Origin: Sphaerobacter sp.
GTDB lineage: Bacteria > Chloroflexota > Chloroflexia > Thermomicrobiales > Thermomicrobiaceae
Assembly (NCBI RefSeq): GCF_019683595.1
Contig: NZ_JADGHZ010000007.1
Coordinates: forward strand, 1 to 46,781
Reading direction: 5' to 3'
DNA length: 46,781 bases
Shown here: piece after piece, positions 28,715-35,852 of the stretch
How positions within the stretch are numbered: position 1 is the first letter of the stretch
Layout: each line of letters starts with the position of its first letter
Made by a program: the position numbers and the translations under genes
Notes under the pieces: generated by a model
What the model was told of the DNA's origin: nothing
The model's database searches: none
What the model saw: only the letters and a program-made list of their open reading frames with translations

Positions 28715-30199
28715 CTAGCCCTGCGCTGCCCGCCGCTCGAGGAATGCGAGCAGGGTGCTGACGCCGTGGCCGGTGCCGCCCTTGCCGGCGTAGTCCGAGA
28801 CCTTGTCGGCCCAGGCAGGGCCGGCGATGTCGAGGTGGGCCCAGGGCTTGCCCTCGGTGAATTCGCGCAGGAAGAGCGCGGCGGTGATCGAGCCGCCTGC
28901 GCGGCCGCCGCTGTTCTTCAGATCGGCCACGTCGCCGCGGATCAGTTCCCGGTACTCGTCCCAGAGCGGCATGGGCCAGAGCTTCTCGCCGCTCCAGGCG
29001 GTCGCGGCCACCAGGTCGTCCACCAGCGCCTGGTCGGTGCCGTAGAGCGCCGTGCCCTGTTGGCCCAGGGCGATGATCGCGGCGCCGGTGAGCGTCGCCA
29101 GGTCGATCAGCGCCTCCGCGCCCTGGCGCGCGGTGTAGGTGAGGGCGTCGGCCAGCACCAGCCGGCCCTCGGCGTCGGTGCTGATCACCTCGATCGTCTT
29201 GCCGTTCATGGCGCGCAGGACGTCGCCGGGACGGAAGGCGGTTCCGCTCAACATGTTCTCGGCGGCGGCGATGACGCCGCAGACGGTGAAGGGGACATCG
29301 AGCGCCGCCAGCGCGGTCATGGTCGCCAGGACCGCCGCCCCGCCCGCCATGTCGCTCTTCATGTGCTCCAGGCCGGAGCCGGTCGGCTTGAGGTTCACGC
29401 CGCCGGTATCGAAGGTGATCGCCTTGCCGACCAGGCCGATCGTGCCGCGTGAGGTCCCGCGCGGCCGGTAGGTGAGGTGGATCAGCCGCGGCTCGCGGAC
29501 GCTCCCCTTGCCGACCGCGAGGATCGCCCCGGCGCCGAGGTCCTGGAGAGCGGCCGGGTCATGGACGACGCACTCCAGCCCGGCGGCGGACGCCGTCTCC
29601 TGAGCGATCGCGGCCAGGCGCTCGGGGTAGAGGGCATCGGCCGGCTGGTTCACCAGGTCGCGCGCCAGGCTGACCGCGGCCGCGACAGCCTCGCCGGCAG
29701 CCAGGCCACGCCGGGCGGCGTCGCTCTCCCCCGCGATGTCGAACCGCTCGACCCGCTTCTCGGGGCGATCGAGCGTCCGGTACTCCAGGAACTCGTAGAG
29801 CCCGAGCCGAACTCCCTCGACCGCGGCGCGGTAGGCGCGTTCCTCGCCGAGGTCGCCCGTGGGCGGCGCCGCGCTCACCACGCTGCGGGCACCGGCGTCG
29901 CGCGCGGCCCGAGCGGCGACGGCCCATGCCCGGCGCAGATCGTCGGCCGTGGGCGCGCCGTCCCCGATGCCCGTGACGACCACGCGGCGGACCGGGAGCC
30001 GCCCCAGCGTCGGGATCACCATCGTCTTGCCGACCTTGCCCGAGAAATCCGCGTCGCGCAGCGCGGCGCTGAGCGCACCCTCGAGCCGGGCGTCCACCTC
30101 GCTACCGGTCGGGTCCAAGCTTGGGCCGGGCGCCACCGGGATCACGAGCGCGTCGACCTCACGATCGAGGCTGACCGCGGGCAGCAGATCGATGTCCAT
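28715..30199 (-). CDS. pepA: Leucyl aminopeptidase (M17, PepA)
   Basis: LVGKAITFDTGGVNLKPTGSGLEHMKSDMAGGAAVLATM...AAENMLSGTAFRPGDVL...NGKTIEVISTDAEGRLVLADAL. Confidence 0.96.
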   Translation of the reverse strand: MDIDLLPAVSLDREVDALVIPVAPGPSLDPTGSEVDARLEGALSAALRDADFSGKVGKTMVIPTLGRLPVRRVVVTGIGDGAPTADDLRRAWAVAARAARDAGARSVVSAAPPTGDLGEERAYRAAVEGVRLGLYEFLEYRTLDRPEKRVERFDIAGESDAARRGLAAGEAVAAAVSLARDLVNQPADALYPERLAAIAQETASAAGLECVVHDPAALQDLGAGAILAVGKGSVREPRLIHLTYRPRGTSRGTIGLVGKAITFDTGGVNLKPTGSGLEHMKSDMAGGAAVLATMTALAALDVPFTVCGVIAAAENMLSGTAFRPGDVLRAMNGKTIEVISTDAEGRLVLADALTYTARQGAEALIDLATLTGAAIIALGQQGTALYGTDQALVDDLVAATAWSGEKLWPMPLWDEYRELIRGDVADLKNSGGRAGGSITAALFLREFTEGKPWAHLDIAGPAWADKVSDYAGKGGTGHGVSTLLAFLERRAAQG

Positions 30200-30400
30200 C
30201 CACGTCCTCCTTCACCGTTCGCGGTATCTCCGCTTCCAGCCCATTATGCATCTTCGATTTGGTGGCACGCAGGTCGCGATGGTTGTCGCTCGATGTGCTA
30301 AGATGCGCGACATCTCCGAGTGGACGAACAGCGACAACCGGAGGGAGGGGGATTGCGGGTTCTGAGCTCGTTCTTACTTGTCGTGTGAGGAGAAACATTG

Positions 30401-32056
30401 ATGCTCAAGCGACACAGCCTTGCTGTGCTGCTGGCCCTGGCGATGGCGCTGGCGACCGTGGCCACGGCGGCTGCTGCACCCTCAGACAGTACCCTGGCGG
30501 GCCAGCAGACGGAAGCGGACTGCATCTACTTCGAGGCAACGCAGCACAGTGTCTGCTTCGGGTTCAAGGCGTACTGGGAGAAGTTCGGCGGCCTGGCCAT
30601 CTTCGGCTACCCCATCACCGGGGAGTTTGTCGAGAATGGCGTGACCGTCCAGTACTTCGAGCGCGCTCGCTTTGAGTGGCACCCGGGCGTCTGGCCGGAG
30701 CGCTACGACGTCTTGCAGGGGCTGCTGGGCACCCAGCTCGCGGCGGACCGCCTCGGCACCGGGCCGTTCGCGCCGGCCGCGCCCGTCCAGGGCTGCACCT
30801 TCTTCGGAGCGACCGGCCACAACCTCTGCGCCGGCTTCCAGTCGTACTGGGAGAAGTTCGGCGGCCTGGCTATCTTCGGGTACCCGATCAGCGAGGAGTT
30901 CGTCGAGGACGGCGTGACCGTCCAGTACTTCGAGCGGGCGCGGTTCGAGTGGCATCCAGGCGTCTGGCCGGAGCGCTACGACGTCCTGCTCGGCCTGCTC
31001 GGTGTGCGGGCCATCAGCGGCGAGCAGCCGGGGCCGCAGTTCGTCCCCATCGCTGCCGAGCTCAACAACCCGCGCGGGATGACCATCGGTCCTGACGGCG
31101 CGCTCTATGTGGCGGAGGCGGGCCTGGGCGGCGACGGCCCGTGCCTGCCGAACCCCGAGGGCGACGGTGAGGTCTGCTACGGCCCGACCGGCTCGATCGC
31201 CCGGATCGCCGACGGCCAGGTGGAGCGCATCGCGACCGGGTTGCCGTCGCTGGCCGCTCCCGGCGGTGCCAGCGCGACCGGCGTCCAGGACGTGATCGTG
31301 ACCGAGGACGGCATCTACGCCGTCATCGGCCTGGGCGCGGACCCGGCGGCCCGCGAGCAGTTGGGTGACGTCGGGGCCGACTTCGGCACGCTCGTCCGGA
31401 TCAACGACGATGGGACCTACACGGTCCTGGTCGACATCGCCGCCTATGAGACCGCGGAGAACCCCGAACCGGCCGCGGTCGATAGCAACCCGTACTCGCT
31501 CGTCGCGGTTGACGACCACTTCATCGTCGCCGATGCCGGTGGGAACGACCTGCTCCACATCGACGGCAACGGCACGATCACCACGCTGGCCGTCTTCGGT
31601 CCGCGGATGGTCGATGCGCCGCCGTTCCTCGGCCTGCCGCCGGGCACGCAGATCCCGATGGAGGCGGTCCCGACCGGCCTCACCGTCGGCCCGGACGGTG
31701 CCTTCTACGTGGGCGAGCTGACGGGCTTCCCGTTCCAGGTGGGCGCCGCCCGTGTCTGGCGGGTCGTGCCGGGTGAGGATCCGGAGGTCTTCGCCGAGGG
31801 CTTCACCAACATCGTTGACACCGCCTTCGGGCCGGACGGCCGCCTGTACGTGCTGGAGATCGCCGCGGACAGCCTCCTGTCGGAGACCTCGCCCGGCGCG
31901 CTCTACCGCGTAGAGGCCGACGGCACCAAGACGCTGCTGGCGCGTGACGGCCTGGTCATGTCGACCGGCCTGGCGATCGACGACGAAGGCACGACCTACA
32001 TCGCCAACTTCGGCGTGGTCCCGGGCATGTCGCAGGTGGTCGGGCTTTTCGAGTAG
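30401..32056 (+). CDS. Secreted ScyD/ScyE-like beta-propeller protein with two N-terminal ~74-aa repeats
   Basis: Signal peptide LAVLLALAMALATVATAAAA; C-terminal LNNPRGMTIGPDGALYVAEAGLGG...VVPGEDPEVFAEGFTNIVDTAFGPDGRLYVLE. Confidence 0.83.
   Translation: MLKRHSLAVLLALAMALATVATAAAAPSDSTLAGQQTEADCIYFEATQHSVCFGFKAYWEKFGGLAIFGYPITGEFVENGVTVQYFERARFEWHPGVWPERYDVLQGLLGTQLAADRLGTGPFAPAAPVQGCTFFGATGHNLCAGFQSYWEKFGGLAIFGYPISEEFVEDGVTVQYFERARFEWHPGVWPERYDVLLGLLGVRAISGEQPGPQFVPIAAELNNPRGMTIGPDGALYVAEAGLGGDGPCLPNPEGDGEVCYGPTGSIARIADGQVERIATGLPSLAAPGGASATGVQDVIVTEDGIYAVIGLGADPAAREQLGDVGADFGTLVRINDDGTYTVLVDIAAYETAENPEPAAVDSNPYSLVAVDDHFIVADAGGNDLLHIDGNGTITTLAVFGPRMVDAPPFLGLPPGTQIPMEAVPTGLTVGPDGAFYVGELTGFPFQVGAARVWRVVPGEDPEVFAEGFTNIVDTAFGPDGRLYVLEIAADSLLSETSPGALYRVEADGTKTLLARDGLVMSTGLAIDDEGTTYIANFGVVPGMSQVVGLFE
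30521..31015 (+). repeat. Intragenic tandem duplication (offset 273 nt)
   Basis: TACTGGGAGAAGTTCGGCGGCCTGGC.ATCTTCGG.TACCC at ~30572 and ~30845; protein YWEKFGGLAIFGYPI..EFVE.GVTVQYFERARFEWHPGVWPERYDVL.GLLG in both. Confidence 0.9.
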
Positions 32057-32093
32057 CCACGTACGGCCCAGTACCGTCTCCTGAGCCGATGGG

Positions 32094-32121
32094 CGCCCCC
32101 GCTCTGGAGAGAGCGGGGGCG
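32094..32121 (+). terminator. Terminator-like hairpin after the ScyD/E-like gene
   Basis: CGCCCCCGCTCT-ggag-AGAGCGGGGGCG, 12-bp stem. Confidence 0.65.
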
Positions 32122-32205
32122 TTCCGTGCCCCGGCCTTGGTGCGGCATGGACCAGGAGCGTCGGCGCCGGGCAAAGACCGGTCACTCCTGATGCCGGCAC
32201 CCCTC

Positions 32206-32234
32206 TAGACAGCGCGACCCGGCTCCCCTACAAT
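32206..32234 (+). promoter_or_regulatory. Candidate strong sigma70-type promoter upstream of the RNHCP leader
   Basis: TAGACA (32206-32211)-N17-TACAAT (32229-32234). Confidence 0.55.
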
Positions 32235-32240
32235 GCGGAG

Positions 32241-32675
32241 GTCGCCCGGCATCCCCTGCCGGGTGGCAGCGGACGCGTCGAGCTTGGAAAAGGAAGGACT
32301 GATGGCCAGAGTAGGAACCGCCGCCCGAGTCGCGGATCACGCGGCACCGGTCCGCTAGCCGGCGTACAGTCTGGCCTCTCCGCTCGACGCCGAGGGACTG
32401 ATCCCCGGGGCGCGCTCGCGCCTCCGTACCCAGTACCCCGGTTGATCAACCGAGTCGTCGCCCGACCGTTCGCCGCGGATCGGATCGTCGTGCCGTCCGC
32501 GGCTCTCCGCTGAGCATCCCATCGATCTCATGGAGTCCGGCCCCACGGGGCCGGGGGGGCCTGCGCGTGCAGTGCGCCGCGGGCCGGTCGAGCGACGAGG
32601 AGGCATCGATGACCGTCTCTGCGCACAACCTGACGAAGCCGTCCCATTGGCTGCTGACGATAGGAGCGTATCCCC
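32241..32675 (+). ncRNA. Putative long structured 5' leader RNA of the RNHCP gene
   Basis: Nested helices 32275-32283/32382-32390 (GCGTCGAGC/GCTCGACGC), 32304-32310/32370-32376 (GGCCAGA/TCTGGCC), 32319-32323/32360-32364, 32332-32338/32349-32355; further hairpins 32241-32267, 32472-32503, 32537-32554; stems over the start region 32620-32629/32686-32695 and 32640-32646/32677-32683. Confidence 0.4.
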
Positions 32676-32728
32676 TTGGGACGTCGTTGTGCGCACGACT
32701 TCGACGAACTGGACGACTACGGTGTTGA
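32609..32728 (+). CDS. Possible 39-aa upstream ORF/leader peptide overlapping the RNHCP start
   Basis: SD GAGGAGG-catcg-ATG; MTVSAHNLTKPSHWLLTIGAYPLGTSLCARLRRTGRLRC*; different frame from RNHCP. Confidence 0.35.
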   Translation: MTVSAHNLTKPSHWLLTIGAYPLGTSLCARLRRTGRLRC

Positions 32729-33173
32729 CTGGGAACCAATCCGGCGCCGCTCGCGGCCGCGCACCGGCCGTGACACCGCGGACGGCGCGGGTCGAGCGAC
32801 TCGGAGCGAGCGCCGCGCTGCGCGGCGGCCACAGACCGAGAGCTTCCGCTGCCGGCACTGCAAAGCGATGGTCGGCCCGACGCTGGGCGGCGGGCGCCAC
32901 CGGAACCACTGCCCGTTCTGCCTGCACTCCCGGCATGTCGACGAGGCGCGACCCGGCGACCGGGCGAGCCGCTGCCGGGCGCTCATGGCCCCAATCGGGG
33001 TCTTCGTGCGGCGGTCGGGAGAACAGGTGCTGGTGCACCGCTGCCTCGGCTGCGGTATCGAGCGATGGAACCGCGTCGCGGCGGACGACCACCCGCTGGT
33101 GTTGATGACCCTCCCGCTGCTGTCCCCACCCGGGGCGGCGGCTGGCGGGCGGGACGCGGCGGCGCCGGCGTGA
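32676..33173 (+). CDS. RNHCP domain-containing protein
   Basis: FRCRHCKAMVGPTLGGGRHRNHCPFCLHSRHVDEARPGDRASRCRALMAPIGVFVRRSGEQVLVHRCLGCGIERWNRVAADD; TTG start with SD aggag; in-frame TAG at 32661. Confidence 0.88.
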   Translation: MGRRCAHDFDELDDYGVDWEPIRRRSRPRTGRDTADGAGRATRSERRAARRPQTESFRCRHCKAMVGPTLGGGRHRNHCPFCLHSRHVDEARPGDRASRCRALMAPIGVFVRRSGEQVLVHRCLGCGIERWNRVAADDHPLVLMTLPLLSPPGAAAGGRDAAAPA

Positions 33174-33177
33174 GCGC

Positions 33178-33209
33178 AACCGGGCCGGGGAGTGATCCCC
33201 GGCCCGGTT
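33178..33209 (+). terminator. Strong terminator hairpin after the RNHCP gene
   Basis: AACCGGGCCGGGGA-gtga-TCCCCGGCCCGGTT, 14-bp perfect stem with GNRA-type tetraloop. Confidence 0.8.
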
Positions 33210-33400
33210 CCCGTTTGGTGCGCGCGATGCGCGCGTGCGACTGTCCGGGGCGGAGGCGCGGAGGTCACTTCTCGTGTTGGTGGGAGCCGGCCGGCGCGGG
33301 TCGGCGAGCAGCGGAGCGAAAGATGACACACGGGGAGCGGGCTGCTGGCGGGTATACGGGGTTAATTCCTCAAACCCCATTGGAGAGCTTCGGAACAACA

Positions 33401-33430
33401 AAACAGCCGGCGCGAAAGCGCCGGCTGTTT
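33401..33430 (-). terminator. Rho-independent terminator, minus orientation
   Basis: AAACAGCCGGCGC-gaaa-GCGCCGGCTGTTT, 13-bp perfect stem; on the minus strand followed by TGTTGTT. Confidence 0.8.
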
Positions 33431-33464
33431 GGGTTTCGTTGGGCATTCACCGGGGTGGTGCCTG

Positions 33465-33512
33465 CTAGCCGGCAACCTCCGCGGTGATGCCCGAAATACC
33501 GTTACTACTCAT
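33465..33512 (-). CDS. Tiny ORF, 15-aa peptide MSSNGISGITAEVAG
   Basis: ATGAGTAGTAACGGTATTTCGGGCATCACCGCGGAGGTTGCCGGCTAG, preceded by AAAGGAGGTGAT (33521-33532) and flanked by its own promoter and terminator. Confidence 0.5.
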   Translation of the reverse strand: MSSNGISGITAEVAG

Positions 33513-33570
33513 ATCGTGGCATCACCTCCTTTACCCTGCTCGGTCTGGAACTTTGCGAATACGTGCACGA

Positions 33571-33599
33571 ACTCTAACACGCCGGGGGATGGGTGTCAA
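33571..33599 (-). promoter_or_regulatory. Sigma70-type promoter for the tiny ORF unit
   Basis: Minus strand TTGACA (33599-33594)-N17-TAGAGT (33576-33571). Confidence 0.6.
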
Positions 33600-33634
33600 A
33601 TGGCCGAGGGAGATCGTTGCTGCGTTGGGAAGCA

Positions 33635-34051
33635 CTACGGCTGGTTCCGCCCCGGCACGATCAGCACCTGACCGGCTTCCAGCCAGCTCGGATCGGTGAT
33701 CCCGTTGGCTTCCGCCAGGGCCTGCGGGTCGACGTTGAGTTGCACGGCGATGCCGTAGAGCGTGTCGCCCGGTTGGACCACGTAGGTGCTGCTCGCCGCT
33801 TGCTCATTCGGCGCACCCTCCTCGCCCGAGGCCGCCGGGGTCGGCGTGACGGGCGGCGGGCCGGGGGTCGGCGTCACGATCCGCAACATCGGGATCGGCG
33901 TGGGCGATGGGGTCACCGTGGGCGTCTCCGTCGTGTCGGTGCCGCGCGGGAGGCATCCGGTCAGCAGCGCCGCGGCGATGGCAACCAGCGGCACGAGAGC
34001 ACGCAAGCGGCGGGCGGCTCCTAACGCGGGCGGTGTCGGTGCGCGTCGCAT
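33635..34051 (-). CDS. LysM domain lipoprotein
   Basis: Lipobox ALLTGC; Pro/Thr linker; YVVQPGDTLYGIAVQLNVDPQALAEANGITDPSWLEAGQVLIVP. Confidence 0.93.
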   Translation of the reverse strand: MRRAPTPPALGAARRLRALVPLVAIAAALLTGCLPRGTDTTETPTVTPSPTPIPMLRIVTPTPGPPPVTPTPAASGEEGAPNEQAASSTYVVQPGDTLYGIAVQLNVDPQALAEANGITDPSWLEAGQVLIVPGRNQP

Positions 34052-34060
34052 CGGTGTCGT

Positions 34061-34312
34061 TCACTCCTCCGGACCGAACAGGCGGCGTTGCAGATCCCGC
34101 ACCTCGTCGCGCCGTTCCCGCTCGGTGTCTCGATCCAGCCGGAAGCGGACCCGCAGGACCGAGCCGTCCCGGGTCCCATCAGGTAGACGTTCGAGCGGTA
34201 CCACGAGTTGCTGCCCATCGTCGAAGACGAGCACCGCGAGCCGCTCGCCTGACTCTCCCTCTTCGATCTCGTCCACGGTCGCGATCAGATCGTCCTGGCG
34301 GTCGGGGCTCAC
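34061..34312 (-). CDS. DUF3006 domain-containing protein
   Basis: LIATVDEIEEGESGERLAVLVFDDGQQLVVPLERLPDGTRDGSVLRVRFRLD. Confidence 0.8.
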   Translation of the reverse strand: MSPDRQDDLIATVDEIEEGESGERLAVLVFDDGQQLVVPLERLPDGTRDGSVLRVRFRLDRDTERERRDEVRDLQRRLFGPEE

Positions 34313-35235
34313 GGCGTCCCCTCCTGGCGTTCCGGTTGAATCTGCGTTCCGTCCGAGACAAAGACCACGGTGCCGTCGATGTCGGTGCGGTAGACGGTTA
34401 TCCCTGCCTCGCGCAGGCGCTGCATCGTCTCGCGGTGCGGGTGGCCGTAGGAGTTGTCCGCGCCGACGGAGATGACGGCGTCTCGGGCGCCGACCGCGTC
34501 GAGGAAGGGCGTGGTGGACGACGAACGGCTGCCGTGGTGGGCGACCTGAAGGAGGTCGGCGCGCAGGGCCGACGGGTCGAGCGCGAGCAGCTCCTCTTCC
34601 GCTTCCTTCTCGATGTCGCCCGTCAGCAGGATGCGCACGTCGCCGTCGATGACCCGCAGCACGACGCTGTTGTTATTGTCATCCACCTCGCCGTCGGAGT
34701 TGGTAATGAACGGCTGGCGCGGCCAGAGGACCTCAACGCGCGTGCGTTCGCCGAGCTCGAACGTGTCGCCCCGGCGTGCCCGCCGCGCCGGGATGCCCTT
34801 CTCTTCGACGACCCGCAGCCCACGCAGGTAGGCCCGGTTGGTGTTCTCGATGGCCGGGTCGATGTAAGTGCCGGCCGGGAAGCGCGTCAGCACGGTCGCC
34901 AGCTCACCGATGTGGTCCTGATCGGGATGACTGGCCACGACATAATCCAACTGCTGAACCCCGTACCGGCGGAAGAAGGGGAGGATCACGGTGTCGACGG
35001 CGTTCTCTCGGTCCCCCATGTCGAAGAGGAGGCTGCGGCCGTCGGCGGTAATGATCCCTACGCTGAGGCCCTGACCGACGTCGAAGAAGGCGATGCGGGT
35101 CAGCTCGCCGGGCTCCACCGTGCCGCGCTCGTCGCCGATGAGCGACGGGAGCGCGAGTGCGACGATGACGAGGAGCAGGATGAGCGCCAGCGCGAAGACA
35201 ACCCTGCGCAGGCGGCGAGACGAACGGCGGTTCAT
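34309..35235 (-). CDS. Membrane-anchored MBL-fold hydrolase, ComEC C-terminal-like
   Basis: TM anchor VVFALALILLLVIVALALPSLI; IAFFDVGQGLSVGIITADGRSLLFDMGDREN; VVASHPDQDHIGEL; ILLTGDIEKEAEEELL; LQVAHHGSRSSSTTPFLDAV. Confidence 0.92.
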   Translation of the reverse strand: MNRRSSRRLRRVVFALALILLLVIVALALPSLIGDERGTVEPGELTRIAFFDVGQGLSVGIITADGRSLLFDMGDRENAVDTVILPFFRRYGVQQLDYVVASHPDQDHIGELATVLTRFPAGTYIDPAIENTNRAYLRGLRVVEEKGIPARRARRGDTFELGERTRVEVLWPRQPFITNSDGEVDDNNNSVVLRVIDGDVRILLTGDIEKEAEEELLALDPSALRADLLQVAHHGSRSSSTTPFLDAVGARDAVISVGADNSYGHPHRETMQRLREAGITVYRTDIDGTVVFVSDGTQIQPERQEGTP

Positions 35236-35843
35236 GATGCCGGATGGTTCGGGCGCGGCTCGTCGCCGCGTGTCGCCTGCCAAACGTGGAGGATGCGCTG
35301 CAGCGTCGTCACGTTGGTCAGGATGGCCAGGATCCAGAGCGCCCAGACGGGTCGGTTGAGGATGAGGAAGACGGCAAGCAGGATGACGCGCTCGGGGCGC
35401 GCGAAGAGCCCCACCTCGGCCTTGACCCCGACCGCCTCGGCGCGGGCGCGGGTGTAGCTGACCATGATCGAGCCGACCACGGTGGCGTAGACCAGCAGGA
35501 TGGGGATCGTCTCGGTTCCGGAGCGCAGCAGGTAGACGAGTACGCCGCCGTAGACGAGTGCCTCCGAGTAGCGATCGAGGGTGGAGTCGAAGAAGCCGCC
35601 GAAGCGCGTGACCCGGTTGGTGACGCGCGCCACGGCGCCGTCGAGCATGTCGAACGCTCCCGCGGCCAGCGCCAGGATGCCACCGGCCACCAGGTTGCCA
35701 CTGGCGATCACGGCGGCCACGACCAGGTTCAGCAACAGGCCCAGCAGCGTGAAGCCGTTCGGGGAGAGGCGCGTGCGGGCCACCAGCAGCCCAACCCGCT
35801 GCAATCGCAGCCGCACCCAATCGCCGACGAGCGTACTAATCAT
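35232..35843 (-). CDS. CDP-alcohol phosphatidyltransferase family protein
   Basis: LSPNGFTLLGLLLNLVVAAVIASGNLVAGGILALAAGAFDMLDGAVARVTNRVTRFGGFFDSTLDRYSEA (CAPT motif DG..AR...G..D...D). Confidence 0.93.
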   Translation of the reverse strand: MISTLVGDWVRLRLQRVGLLVARTRLSPNGFTLLGLLLNLVVAAVIASGNLVAGGILALAAGAFDMLDGAVARVTNRVTRFGGFFDSTLDRYSEALVYGGVLVYLLRSGTETIPILLVYATVVGSIMVSYTRARAEAVGVKAEVGLFARPERVILLAVFLILNRPVWALWILAILTNVTTLQRILHVWQATRGDEPRPNHPAS

Positions 35844-35852
35844 CGTCGTCCC

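Noticed and set aside
30482-32200. 572-aa minus-strand ORF over the ScyD/E-like gene
   Set aside because: Antisense shadow with no domain; its repeats simply mirror the plus-strand duplication.
32355-33446. 363-aa minus-strand ORF overlapping the RNHCP gene
   Set aside because: No domain signal; overlaps the RNHCP CDS and two terminators, so very likely spurious.
33520-33533. CATCACCTCCTTT resembles the 16S rRNA 3' end
   Set aside because: No other rRNA sequence nearby; it is the reverse complement of a full-length SD serving the minus-strand tiny ORF.
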